A stretch of 64,000 bases of DNA from Thecamonas trahens ATCC 50062 (taxonomy: Eukaryota; Apusozoa; Apusomonadida; Apusomonadidae). Positions 1 to 8,642 of the stretch are shown piece after piece. A program made the position numbers and the translations under genes. The stretch is taken from the NCBI RefSeq assembly GCF_000142905.1, contig NW_013657632.1:182995-246994 (forward strand), read 5' to 3'. Each line of letters begins with the position of its first letter. Position 1 is the stretch's first letter. The notes under the pieces were generated by a model. The model saw only the letters and a program-made list of their open reading frames with translations, was not told the DNA's origin and did no database searches.

Positions 1-2
1 AG

Positions 3-941
3 GCCGAGGTGGCGCAAGCCGAAGCGTGCTCGCCGCCGACAGCGGATGCGCTCTGCGGCAGCAGTGCGCAGGCCGACACGCGACCGGGTACCTCGCTCTC
101 GTCCGAGTCGTCGATGGCCGAGTCGCCATGCAAGACGCAGGCGGACGGGCGCATTCCCAAGCTGCGCGTGGCTGTCACGGTGCTGGACAAAGTGCTCTCT
201 GGCTGGCTGCACAAGTTCAACGGAGTGTCGTGGAAAAAGCTCTTCTACGAGCTACACGAGGCGCACGCGCGACTGTACTGGTGGCGATCGCAGGAAGCGT
301 GGCGGCGTGGCCCCGAGGCCGCGTTTGGGTCGATGAGGCTGAGTGGAAGCGTCCGGGTGTACCGGTTGCGGCCCGACGATGTGCCGCCTGCAGCGAGCGC
401 GGCTGCCAGCGGCGCGGGGCTCGACGATGCCGCGCTCGATGCGGCGCTCGAGATCCATGTCGAGACTGCGCGCTCGTCGAGCTCGGCGCTGTTGGTGGCC
501 GAGTCTGGCGACGTCGCCGACGCCTGGGTCGACGGCATCACCAAGTTTCACAACGCTTTTCGCTCACAGATTGCCAGGCCTGGCCAGGATGGCATGCTCT
601 CGGGCACGCCGGGTTCGGGTACGGCGGGCTCGGGCTCGGCGTCGGGCGTCTCGCCGCGGCTGAAGGAGCGCGCCTTTGACGTCCTCGCCGAGCGATATGC
701 GCGGATGGTCCGCTCCAGCTCGGATGTCGGTGTCTTCTCTCCAAGCAGCGCATCGGCCGGTGTAGTGCCAGAGTTGCGGTCCATTGGCGAGCGCCGAACC
801 GGCAGTCGCCGCGGAAGGGCCAAAACCGAGCTCACCGATGAGGACCGCGCGTTTGTCCTCGCCCAAGCGCCGCCGGTGGTCATGCGGCGGATGCGGACAG
901 CCTCGTTCCAGAAGCTGCTCATCGAGGGCTCGGACGAGTAA
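3..941 (+). CDS. PH-domain-like protein (5' partial)
   Basis: The reading frame is open to the left edge of the window, so the gene may begin upstream; the first in-frame ATG is at 114. After a low-complexity Ser/Ala-rich leader comes a pleckstrin-homology-like segment. It starts with GWLHKFNGVSWKKLFYEL, the classic first strands of a PH domain, followed by an Arg/Trp-rich strand. It ends with a helix containing ADAWVDGITKFHNAF, where the conserved C-terminal Trp of PH domains would sit. A poorly conserved Ala-rich loop of about 25 residues interrupts the middle of the domain. The C-terminal 130 residues are Ser/Gly-rich and basic. PH domains usually bind phosphoinositides or proteins at membranes; the specific role here is unknown. 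It converges on the PC4 gene with 37 bp between stop codons. Confidence 0.6.
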   Translation, partial: AEVAQAEACSPPTADALCGSSAQADTRPGTSLSSESSMAESPCKTQADGRIPKLRVAVTVLDKVLSGWLHKFNGVSWKKLFYELHEAHARLYWWRSQEAWRRGPEAAFGSMRLSGSVRVYRLRPDDVPPAASAAASGAGLDDAALDAALEIHVETARSSSSALLVAESGDVADAWVDGITKFHNAFRSQIARPGQDGMLSGTPGSGTAGSGSASGVSPRLKERAFDVLAERYARMVRSSSDVGVFSPSSASAGVVPELRSIGERRTGSRRGRAKTELTDEDRAFVLAQAPPVVMRRMRTASFQKLLIEGSDE

Positions 942-978
942 ACTTTACTCCACGTGGCATGCCCGTGCCGCTGAACAC

Positions 979-1224
979 CTACAACGCGTCGAGCGCGGCG
1001 TCGATGTCGTTGGCAGCGGCGAGGAGGGCCAGGAACTGCTCCTCCGAGAGAGCGACGCCCTTGCGCGAAGGCTTGAGCTCGCCGCCTGCATCGGTGTAGT
1101 ACTCGCGGATGTGGAGCAGTGACTTGCCGTTGAACTTGGACAGGTACACCCGTCTGTTGGCCGAGAGCGCATAGTACTCTTCGCCTGTTGCTGCATCCTT
1201 CTGCAGCGGGGGGAGCTCGGCCAT
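979..1224 (-). CDS. SUB1: Transcriptional coactivator PC4/SUB1 homologue
   Basis: An 81-residue protein starting at the ATG at 1224. Nearly the whole length is a PC4 single-stranded-DNA-binding domain: the strand containing RRVYLSKFNGKSLLHIREYY, then the GGELKPSRKGVALSEEQF turn typical of the family, then a C-terminal helix ending in NDIDAAL. In animals and fungi PC4/SUB1 binds melted promoter DNA and aids RNA polymerase II initiation, re-initiation and genome stability. The Ser-rich N-terminal regulatory tail of human PC4 is missing, so this is essentially the bare DNA-binding core, as in many protists and plants. No intron is needed. Confidence 0.93.
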   Translation of the reverse strand: MAELPPLQKDAATGEEYYALSANRRVYLSKFNGKSLLHIREYYTDAGGELKPSRKGVALSEEQFLALLAAANDIDAALDAL

Positions 1225-1612
1225 GGTTGTCAAACTACGACCTTTTTGTTGGGAGTGTTGGGGGAGGGATTAGGGGATGCGGTGGGGAGGGAGGGACGAG
1301 GAGCAAGTTGTGTTGGTATGGTGTAGTGCGGTGAGGTACTGTCTTGTGCGTATGGTGTTGTAGTGTTGTGTGGTGGTGTGCGGTGGTGGGTGGCGGTGGG
1401 TGTGGTGGTGTCGCTGTCGTCGGTGTTCGGAACTGCTGCCGAGCAAGGGGAGACGCACACAGCGTGTTGTACTCGCGTGCGATTGTGGTTCAACAGCCTC
1501 CCGTCACTGCCCGGGATGCCGTCGGAAGAGAAGGTCATTGACCACCTGGGCGAGTCGAGCTGAGCTTGGATATGTTCATTCATCGGCGAGAACAGGGGAG
1601 GTCGGGCCTTGA
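1225..1612. other. Intergenic region, GT-rich low complexity
   Basis: No credible gene. Positions about 1320-1430 are a degenerate TGTGGTGG-type GT-rich stretch, probably in the PC4 promoter or leader. Open frames here are low-complexity Thr/His/Pro shadows of that repeat. Confidence 0.6.
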
Positions 1613-3184
1613 TCACGATATGGTGCACATGCCAGCGGACGAGGCGGGCGCGTCGGGGCAGAGCTGGACCGGCGCGGTGGTGCGGAGATACCACGGCAGA
1701 GTCGCGGGATCGCATCCGATGAGGTGAAAGACGGCCTTGGCGACAAAGAGCAGGCGGAAGGAGAGCGCCGATGCCCGCTTGGTCTTGGACGCCGCGCGCA
1801 ACCACGGCGGCGGCGTCCACAGCTGCAGCTGGCCGGTGCGGGTCGAGAGGGCGGCGAGGGCGAGCTCGATGTCAGACATACGTGGGCGGGCGGTGCAGCG
1901 GCGCGAGAGCGGAGCCACAAAGCCAAATGCGGCGTCTGCCGGTGATGCCAGATGCGGCAGAATGTATGCGATCCAGACGTCGGCGCTGAGGCCGGTGGCG
2001 GCCTGCAGCGCACATAGAGGCGCCGAGCACAGTGCGCCCAGCGCGGCCACATCACGGGTGACGACCGCGAGAGCACTCCGCGCCCGTGGGAACTCGTGCA
2101 GAGCCCGGTGGAGCGGGCCGGTGCCTGGATGCCGCAAGTAGTCGAGAGTGGCGCGCGCACCGGCGTGTCGCGAGTCTGACGCGATACGTCGGATCGAGCG
2201 AAAGACCTTGAGCGGGACAACCGGGCCGGTCTCAAACTGGCGCTCCTCGAGTGTGAGTAGAATAAGCTCGAGCATGCCGGTGTCGCCGAATCGGGCAGCG
2301 GCGTCCATGGCCGTCATCCCGTGGGTGGCGTGCAGGGTGGCACCGGCGGCCAGCAGCAGCCGCAGCGCATGAACCCGACCGGCAGCCGCCGCCACATACA
2401 CTCCAGTGGCGTTCCGGAGGCCGGCAAAGCTGGGATAAACAAGATCCGGTGCTACGCCAGCATCCAATAGCAGCTCGATAGACCGCAGCTCCCCGCGCTG
2501 GCATGCGGCGAGCAGCGGCGTTGAGCCGTGGCGCCCGATCCGCGGCGAGTCGTCAAAACCGCCGTCAGTGCGGGGCACCCGGCCGTGTGGATCAGCCCCG
2601 GCAGCGAGAAGAACTGCGACAGCGGCTGCGCCGCACGGGTGCGCGGCAGCGGCGTGGAGCGGACAGACCGGCGGCGCGCCGCGGGCGCCCGCGGGCGCGC
2701 CGTGGACCGAGAGTCCGAACAGCGCCATGACCGCCACTATCCAGCCATCGCCGGCCGCCGCGGCGCGATGCAGCGGCCAGACCCTCTCCTGTGTGTGGGC
2801 CTCCAGCGCGCCACCGAGTGCGCCTAGAACCACAGCGGCACACCGCGGGGCGTGGGCCTCGACGCAGGCGCCGAGCAACGCGCCGGCGGCTGCCGCAGCC
2901 TCGGGCCCGGTTGTCGGCACCATGACCAGCAGCGCCGCGAGACGAGCCACATCGTGGCGGGAAATGGCCTTTCCAGCCTGGCGCAGCGCGGTCTGGCCGG
3001 CGGCCCCGGCCCGGCGCGAGTCTGCAGTCAGGCTAGCAGGCCCAGCCCGACCGGTGCATGCCCAGCAGGCGTCGGAGCCGAGCATGGCGCAGACGCAGCG
3101 GCAGCCACCATCGACGGCAAGGGAGGCATCTGGCAGGTCGCTTTCTCCCGTTGCGGCTTCAAACCACGCCACTGCTGTCGCCAT
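1613..3184 (-). CDS. Ankyrin-repeat protein with F-box-like segment and CaaX-type C-terminus
   Basis: A 523-residue protein from the ATG at 3184. The central part (about residues 130-330) holds several ankyrin repeats, recognisable by motifs such as PLHRAAAAGDGWIVAVMALF, PLHAAAAHPCGAAAVAVLLAAGADPHG, TPLLAACQRGELRSIELLLDAG and TAMDAAARFGDTGMLELIL. Around residues 400-440 the segment LSADVWIAYILPHLASPADA followed by SRRC resembles an F-box (LP.D...IL..L...D), which would make this a possible SCF substrate receptor. The last four residues are C-T-I-S, a plausible CaaX prenylation box. The N-terminus is Cys/Ala-rich without a clear domain. The ankyrin call is firm; the F-box and prenylation are inferences. 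Confidence 0.8.
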   Translation of the reverse strand: MATAVAWFEAATGESDLPDASLAVDGGCRCVCAMLGSDACWACTGRAGPASLTADSRRAGAAGQTALRQAGKAISRHDVARLAALLVMVPTTGPEAAAAAGALLGACVEAHAPRCAAVVLGALGGALEAHTQERVWPLHRAAAAGDGWIVAVMALFGLSVHGAPAGARGAPPVCPLHAAAAHPCGAAAVAVLLAAGADPHGRVPRTDGGFDDSPRIGRHGSTPLLAACQRGELRSIELLLDAGVAPDLVYPSFAGLRNATGVYVAAAAGRVHALRLLLAAGATLHATHGMTAMDAAARFGDTGMLELILLTLEERQFETGPVVPLKVFRSIRRIASDSRHAGARATLDYLRHPGTGPLHRALHEFPRARSALAVVTRDVAALGALCSAPLCALQAATGLSADVWIAYILPHLASPADAAFGFVAPLSRRCTARPRMSDIELALAALSTRTGQLQLWTPPPWLRAASKTKRASALSFRLLFVAKAVFHLIGCDPATLPWYLRTTAPVQLCPDAPASSAGMCTIS

Positions 3185-4093
3185 GATCCTGCCACTCGGC
3201 CTTTTGCCAGGGGAGAGCGTGAAGTGCGTGGCGCCAACTGGTCGTCATCCGCCACGTGACCCGTGGAACACGGTGGTTGGTTTGTGTCCATGAATTTGAA
3301 CCATTGGGAAGCAAATAATAGCAAGGGGACTGGACGGTCTTGATGGGGAACACACAATGGTGGCAATGGTCATGATTGGGAGCAATGGTCGCAATGGTTG
3401 CAATGGTCACAATGGGCATAATCAAGAACAATGGTCACAATGGTCACAATGGGCATAATCAAGACAATGGTGGCAATGGTCACAATGGGCATAATCAAGA
3501 ACAATGGTGGCAATGGTCTTGATGGGGAACAGTAGTCACAAAGGTCTTGACCAGGCAGGAACAATGGTTACAATCGCCGGTTCGGCTGCTCGACATATCA
3601 TCGGGATATAGACCTTGGCTGTGGCAAGGTGGTCAAGTAGAGGGAGGTCCGTCAAGTCATGCACTGCCGATGGATGTGTGCGGTGGTCAGATCAACCACC
3701 GCCGACTGCTCACGCCAAGCCGGTTGAAGATGGCAACGTACGTAATCAACCAGTCAATCTGTCTTCGATCACTATCATCTACAACCATCAGCGGCTGCGC
3801 AGAGACGACATGGCATGGCCATGGTGTTAGTCACGAACAACGGCGACAGTGGTCACATTCGCGAACAATGGTGACAACCGTGACAATCGGGAACGAAACC
3901 CACAAATGCCAACTCGCACGCCTTCATCCCCTCTCCGTCCATCATCTCTTCGCCCCTCGCACCATACATACATACGTACACTCCTTATGTAAACACCAGT
4001 AATGGCGGGGATCGGCCTGATAGGGGGGAGGGAGGGTGGGAGTCATGATTGTCGCGGATGCCTCAGCTTGGATAATATCGGGACCGCCACCAG
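3185..4093. other. Intergenic region dominated by a decayed minisatellite
   Basis: No supported gene in about 900 bp. The left part contains the array at 3336-3531. Degenerate versions of its CAATGGTSRCAA words continue to about 3900 (for example near 3840-3890). The last 200 bp before the WW-IQ-BAG gene look like an ordinary 5' flank. Frames of up to 151 codons exist but have no domain signature and follow the repeat. Confidence 0.5.
3336..3531. repeat. Minisatellite, ~35-39 bp imperfect unit
   Basis: The words CAATGGTCACAATGGG and CATAATCAAGA recur three times with spacings of about 35-39 bp (near 3410, 3449 and 3484), interspersed with shorter CAATGGTGG/CAATGGTCR units. The array is bracketed by a direct repeat GGTCTTGATGGGGAACA at 3336-3352 and 3515-3531. 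The composition is AT-richer than the surrounding genes. Confidence 0.85.
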
Positions 4094-5446
4094 ATGAGCA
4101 GAGTGATGCAGTCAAAGCTTCACGAAAGATTCCGACGACTCTCATCAAAAGGGCGAGGATACGATCAGCGCCGATCGAGATCGGGGCGCCAAAGCCTTGT
4201 CCCTTCCATGTACACAGTTGATCCACTCGCTTCGTTCTTTGCTCCGAGTCACCGCTCACACATGTCGCCTGAGAGGTACACCCACCGTCGCAGCTCCGGG
4301 CCTCGGCCCAAGACGGTGTTCAGCTCCCGTGGCAGGCGGCCTCCGGACTGGCGCTCGGCATCGCGCTGGGAGGAGCGCCGCCACCCGCTGACCGGTGATC
4401 CATACTACGTTGATACCTTTACCGGCGAGTCGTCGTGGGAACCGCCGCGGCACGAGGTTCGCCGCACGTCACCGGCGCACACGCGACGGCAGCAGCACGA
4501 CGCCGTCCACGCTCGCGCCCATCGCCGTGCCCAAGAGCGTCGCAAGGCCGCCGCCCGCCAGCACGAGGCCCGCCGGGTGGCCGAGGCCGAGGCCCGCCGC
4601 CGGGCTTTGCCCGAGGTCCGCCACGCCTCTGCCATCGTCATCCAGGCAGCTGTCCGCGGCTGGCTCGTCCGCCGCTCCCACATCCTCGACCACCTCCGCG
4701 CTCTTCGCGATGTCATGCACAAGGTGACGGAGCTTGTCCGCGAGTTTGAGGCCAAGCTCGCAAACAACACCGCCCGCGAGGTCGACGCCGTCGGCCTTGG
4801 CGAGATGCTCATGCATCACGGCATGCTCAAACTCGACTCGATCCCGTCGCACGGCTCAGACTTGGTCCGGGCTCGCCGCAAATCGCTCGTGGCCCTCATC
4901 CAGCGCTGGCTCGAGTTGGTCGACTCGTGGAAAGTTCGGCTCGCCGAGAAGGAGGCTATTGAGGACGCCATGCGCGAGAGCCCCACCGAGTCGGACACAG
5001 ACAACAGCCCAGCTCCAGCCCCGGCCTCTACTGTCCCTATGTCGCCTCATGCCGCCGATGAGCCGCTCACCGAGCTTGAGCACGTCATCGTCTCGGCTTC
5101 CGACTCGAACGCTGGCGACGACGAGTCGAGCGCTGGAGACATGTTGGACGCGTCGTCGGCCTCGCACGATTTTGAGGTTATCGACGTCCGCTCAGGCGAC
5201 ACCGACTCGGACATCGACCTCGAGTACGACCTGGTCGACATGGACGCATCTGACGCCGTGCTTGATGCTGACGTCCGGCCGCCAGTCCCGCCAAGAAGCT
5301 TCCCAGTCTCGGGCTCGCCTGCCGTCGACACCGAGTCTGACATCTCCGAGACGTCGGACGCGTACGCAATCGACACACCCGTGGTCACCATGAAGTGGGA
5401 GCCCGGCAAGACGTACGTCATCAACATCAACGACGTCGACGAGTGA
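4094..5446 (+). CDS. WW-IQ-BAG domain protein (BAG-family cochaperone-like)
   Basis: 450 residues if the ATG at 4094 is used; ATGs at 4106, 4208 and 4262 are alternatives. A WW domain lies at about residues 88-118 (W91, then DPYYVDTFTGESSWEPP). It is followed by a very basic Arg/Ala-rich helix, an IQ motif at about 178-197 (AIVIQAAVRGWLVRRS, calmodulin-binding type) and a helical region at about 205-280 resembling a BAG domain. The BAG-like part has V..LV.EFEAKL, then LGEMLMHHGMLKLDSI, then VRARRKSLVALIQRWLELVD. BAG domains bind the Hsp70 ATPase domain as nucleotide-exchange factors, and IQ plus BAG in tandem is known from plant BAG proteins. The C-terminal 170 residues are acidic and Ser/Asp-rich. 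It converges on EXO70 with 21 bp between stops. Confidence 0.7.
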   Translation: MSRVMQSKLHERFRRLSSKGRGYDQRRSRSGRQSLVPSMYTVDPLASFFAPSHRSHMSPERYTHRRSSGPRPKTVFSSRGRRPPDWRSASRWEERRHPLTGDPYYVDTFTGESSWEPPRHEVRRTSPAHTRRQQHDAVHARAHRRAQERRKAAARQHEARRVAEAEARRRALPEVRHASAIVIQAAVRGWLVRRSHILDHLRALRDVMHKVTELVREFEAKLANNTAREVDAVGLGEMLMHHGMLKLDSIPSHGSDLVRARRKSLVALIQRWLELVDSWKVRLAEKEAIEDAMRESPTESDTDNSPAPAPASTVPMSPHAADEPLTELEHVIVSASDSNAGDDESSAGDMLDASSASHDFEVIDVRSGDTDSDIDLEYDLVDMDASDAVLDADVRPPVPPRSFPVSGSPAVDTESDISETSDAYAIDTPVVTMKWEPGKTYVININDVDE

Positions 5447-5467
5447 TCCAGCACCATGCAGAGCGCG

Positions 5468-8188
5468 TCATGCAAACGCGCGGTCCATCTTCTCCGCAAC
5501 CGTCTCGGGCATATACTTGAGGTACTTGTACAAGTTCTTGGTAAACGAGACGTCACGATACCGCGCCACAAACTGAGTGTACAGCGGGAGCAATCGCTCC
5601 TTTGATTCGGCCTTGAGCGCGTCGCGGAGCTCCGGATCCGCCACCGTGTACGTTGCCGCGGCCGCTGTGATGGCCTCAAACTCGGCGTTGAACTTGGAGA
5701 ACCGGCTCTTGATGTTTTCGCGGTCAGACTTGGACAGCTTGGCCGACTCGCCTCCCGATGCCTTCAGCGCAAGGTTCTTGTCGAGCAAATGCGTCATGGC
5801 CGCATCCCACGTCCGCTGGTACTTTTCGCGGGCCCGCGCCTCCTGAGCCTCAAACTCGCCCACCAGCGCGCCCGGGACGACCGAGGCGAGGCCCGACGAC
5901 CGGACCGAGCTCACGATGTAGTGAAAGTTGTTGAGGAGAAAGATGTGCCGCAGCGAGTCGACCTTGTAGCTCCTCGCCTTGGCGTGGATGTTATCCTCGA
6001 GCGTGCGGAGGACCTTGCACATGTACTCGCCCAGCGGCGTTGTCGCTGCCCGCGCTTCGCCGCTGCCGCTCGCCTCGCCCGCCTCGCGCCACGACACCGC
6101 TGGCAGCCGCGATTGCAGCAGCGCCTCGTAGTCGAGCAGCGCCCGGGCGTAGCCGAGCGTGTTGGCGGTGTGCTCCGAGACGGTTCCATCCTTGGGAACT
6201 TGCTTGGCAGAGTGCGATGCCACCGAGGCCACAAACGACGTCAGCCACGCCCGCAATGCTCCGTTGAGCGAGTCCATAAATTTGGAGAGGCCAGTGGCAA
6301 GACCGATGCCATCGACGCCGCGCAGCACGCTCGCAAACGCCACAAAAGTCTCTGACAGCACGCCGACCACGTCCATCGTCACCAGCGGCCGCATAGACTC
6401 CTCACTCCGCGCCACTGCCCCGCTCCCGACCTCAACGAGGTAGTCCACCGAGGCCTCGACCACGGTCTTAAAGTTGGCATCAAACGAGTCGAGCGTAAAG
6501 AGCCGCGTCGCAAACTCGCGCTCGGCCTCGGCCATCCCGAGAAAGCTCTGCACCAGCTTCAGGTACGGCAGCGAGCCCTTGGTGTACCAGTGGACGTGGG
6601 GTCCAGTCTCGGCCGACCGCGCCCGGCGCCGCCCGCTCCGTCGCCTGCTCCCACTCTTCGCCGGTGCGTCCGCTCCGAGCGCCACAGCCTCGGCCTTGAG
6701 CGACGCCATCAGGCCGGTTCGCCTCGCGCTCGCCAGCACTGCCTCATGCGCGGTGTACCGCGCTCCGCTCAGCGCCGGCGCCACATCGAGGAGCAGGCTT
6801 GCGGCATCTGACGCCACCGGCCACGCCCCCTCGACTCCGACGTACTCGGCCGCAAGGCGCGCCTTGGCGCACGACGTCGTCGCTACCCGCGCCACCATCT
6901 CGCCTACATTCTCCAAGCCCTTGGCCCGCATGGTCCGCAGTGTCGCCGCCGTCGCCTTAGCATCGGCATACTCGGGGTGCGCTCCAAAGAACGCCAGCGC
7001 CGCGTCGATCCGCTCCACAGCCCGGACCACCGGCTTGTACCGTTCCTGTCGGGCAGGCTGCGAGACAACCTGGGCCAGCTCACCAGGCACCGCGTAGTGC
7101 GCCAGCGCCTCCTCCAGCAACTCTGTCGTCGCCTCGAGATTGGCGTGCGTCGTTTGCAGCTGGGAGGTGACCGTGTGGATGGGGACGACCAGCGACTCGA
7201 CCACGTCGAGCTTGGCCTCGACCGCCTCTAGTCCGCTCCGCAGGTTGCCTGCGGCATCCTTGGCCCGTCCTAGCGCGTCGCGGAACGACGTGAGCATCGC
7301 CGAGTCGCGCGCCACCGCTGCCTCCAGCTCGGCGAGCGCCGCCTCCTGCGCTGCCATGTGGTCCGGCATCGGCGTCCCCGGCACCGTCGCGTACAGCTCT
7401 TCCTGCAGCAACTTGTCTGTCAGAGAAAGCTCTTGCTTCACCTGGCCCTGCGCCAGAGCCAGCCAAGCATCCGACTTGAGCTCGTGGTCGAGCGCAGACG
7501 CAAATATCGATGACCGCTGCCGCGCCCCGCCTGTCAACTGCGCCCGCCGCCGCTCGCGCCGCTTGCGCCGGGCTCGCGCTGCTTCGGCAGAGCTGCCGAG
7601 TCTCTCGCCCTCGTCAGTCCATGATCTCGAGCCCGAGTACGAGTAATCGACCGTGTACGACTCGCTCCCGCTGTCAGCCTCGCCGATGCTCTCGTCCTCC
7701 CGCCCGCGGTCGGCCTGGATCTTGCTAGCCGATCGATTGAGGACTCGTGCAGCCTGCGAGAGCTTTGGATGCGACCGCAGAATGTCCCAGCCGTGCTTCC
7801 GCGGCGTCCGCGGTGTCGCCTGTCCCCCATCGCCAGACTCGCGAGGCGCCGCTTGCGCCCGAGCTGGCGTTGGTGTAGGGGCTGGTGGTGCACGCGCTGG
7901 TGCTGGTGCTCGAGCTCGGGCCGCTGACCGAGCGGCCGGGACAGGTGCCTCGCTTCCACTCTCGCTTTCCGAGCTGCTTCCACATGAGAACGAGCTGCTG
8001 TCTGAACCAGCGGTAGCTCGCGTCTGCGCTCGGTCCGGCGGGCGAGCCGGAACTGCAGGCGCCGGTCTTGCCGCTGACGCCGCCGAGGAGGGCGGCAGCG
8101 GAGGGACGGCCGGCGGCGGGCCGCTGCTGGCGCTAGAGCCGCTCTGAGACGAGGTGGAAAAGTCCAACGAGGTCGATGACGACGCCAT
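5468..8188 (-). CDS. EXO70: Exocyst complex subunit EXO70
   Basis: 906 residues from the ATG at 8188; the frame continues upstream to 8497, but that part looks like untranslated leader. The first ~250 residues are Ser/Pro/Ala-rich and disordered. From about residue 300 the protein is helical and matches Exo70. The strongest part is the C-terminus: a helix with VDSLRHIFLLNNFHYIVSSV, then REKYQRTWDAAMTHLLD, then KSRFSKFNAEFEAI, and a final basic stretch PLYTQFVARYRD.SFTKNLYKYLKY. Exo70 C-termini of this kind bind PI(4,5)P2 and target the exocyst to sites of exocytosis. The gene is divergent from RAB7 across a 454-bp shared region. Confidence 0.93.
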   Translation of the reverse strand: MASSSTSLDFSTSSQSGSSASSGPPPAVPPLPPSSAASAARPAPAVPARPPDRAQTRATAGSDSSSFSCGSSSESESGSEAPVPAARSAARARAPAPARAPPAPTPTPARAQAAPRESGDGGQATPRTPRKHGWDILRSHPKLSQAARVLNRSASKIQADRGREDESIGEADSGSESYTVDYSYSGSRSWTDEGERLGSSAEAARARRKRRERRRAQLTGGARQRSSIFASALDHELKSDAWLALAQGQVKQELSLTDKLLQEELYATVPGTPMPDHMAAQEAALAELEAAVARDSAMLTSFRDALGRAKDAAGNLRSGLEAVEAKLDVVESLVVPIHTVTSQLQTTHANLEATTELLEEALAHYAVPGELAQVVSQPARQERYKPVVRAVERIDAALAFFGAHPEYADAKATAATLRTMRAKGLENVGEMVARVATTSCAKARLAAEYVGVEGAWPVASDAASLLLDVAPALSGARYTAHEAVLASARRTGLMASLKAEAVALGADAPAKSGSRRRSGRRRARSAETGPHVHWYTKGSLPYLKLVQSFLGMAEAEREFATRLFTLDSFDANFKTVVEASVDYLVEVGSGAVARSEESMRPLVTMDVVGVLSETFVAFASVLRGVDGIGLATGLSKFMDSLNGALRAWLTSFVASVASHSAKQVPKDGTVSEHTANTLGYARALLDYEALLQSRLPAVSWREAGEASGSGEARAATTPLGEYMCKVLRTLEDNIHAKARSYKVDSLRHIFLLNNFHYIVSSVRSSGLASVVPGALVGEFEAQEARAREKYQRTWDAAMTHLLDKNLALKASGGESAKLSKSDRENIKSRFSKFNAEFEAITAAAATYTVADPELRDALKAESKERLLPLYTQFVARYRDVSFTKNLYKYLKYMPETVAEKMDRAFA

Positions 8189-8642
8189 TTCTGCCGTCAG
8201 CGGCGGGGAAAGACGGGTCTGTCCCGTTGTATCCCGTGGCCTGTGTGAAGGGTGGAGGGGGAGGGAGGCGAGGTGAGGGTGTGGGGCAAATCGACGACAT
8301 CGACGATTAATCGTTGACGACATGATTCGATTAATCGATGACGACATGATAAATAGTGAAGAGCCCCAGGGGATGTACATTATCCCCTTCCCTGACTTGA
8401 TCGTCCTACCGTATGCCCTCAGCCGCACTTTGGGCATACAGTGCCATGGCAATTGTTTTCGGGTTGGAAGGGATGGATGGTGGGAGGGGCAGGGCATGCG
8501 GGCAAGTCACGCGCCGAAACGGTGTGTGGAAGACAGCAACCAGGGGAGGAAGGGAAGGTGTATTCGAAGCGTGGCCACAAAACCAGGCAGCCTTTCGTGA
8601 CCACCGTCTGACATTCCTCTCATCTCTACAAACAGGAAGACC
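8189..8642. other. Shared 5' region between EXO70 and RAB7
   Basis: A divergent intergenic region with no gene of its own. It contains the paired palindromic repeats at 8304-8350. A CAG acceptor-like site lies just before the RAB7 ATG (about 8636), which could belong to a 5'-UTR intron. Confidence 0.55.
8304..8350. promoter_or_regulatory. Two direct 23-bp repeats, each with palindrome CGATTAATCG
   Basis: Copies at 8304-8326 and 8328-8350 share the palindrome CGATTAATCG followed by N then TGACGACATGAT. The second palindrome extends to TCGATTAATCGA (8327-8338). Together with their position in a divergent promoter, this suggests a binding site for a dimeric, perhaps homeodomain-type (TAAT core), factor. 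The function is inferred. Confidence 0.5.

Noticed and set aside
1230-1820. Long minus-strand frame rich in His/Thr/Pro
   Set aside because: It is a translation of the GT-rich low-complexity region and overlaps the ankyrin gene; no domain or plausible start.
3547-4002. 151-codon plus-strand frame after the minisatellite
   Set aside because: Much of it reads decayed repeat words; no motif, and base usage differs from real genes nearby.
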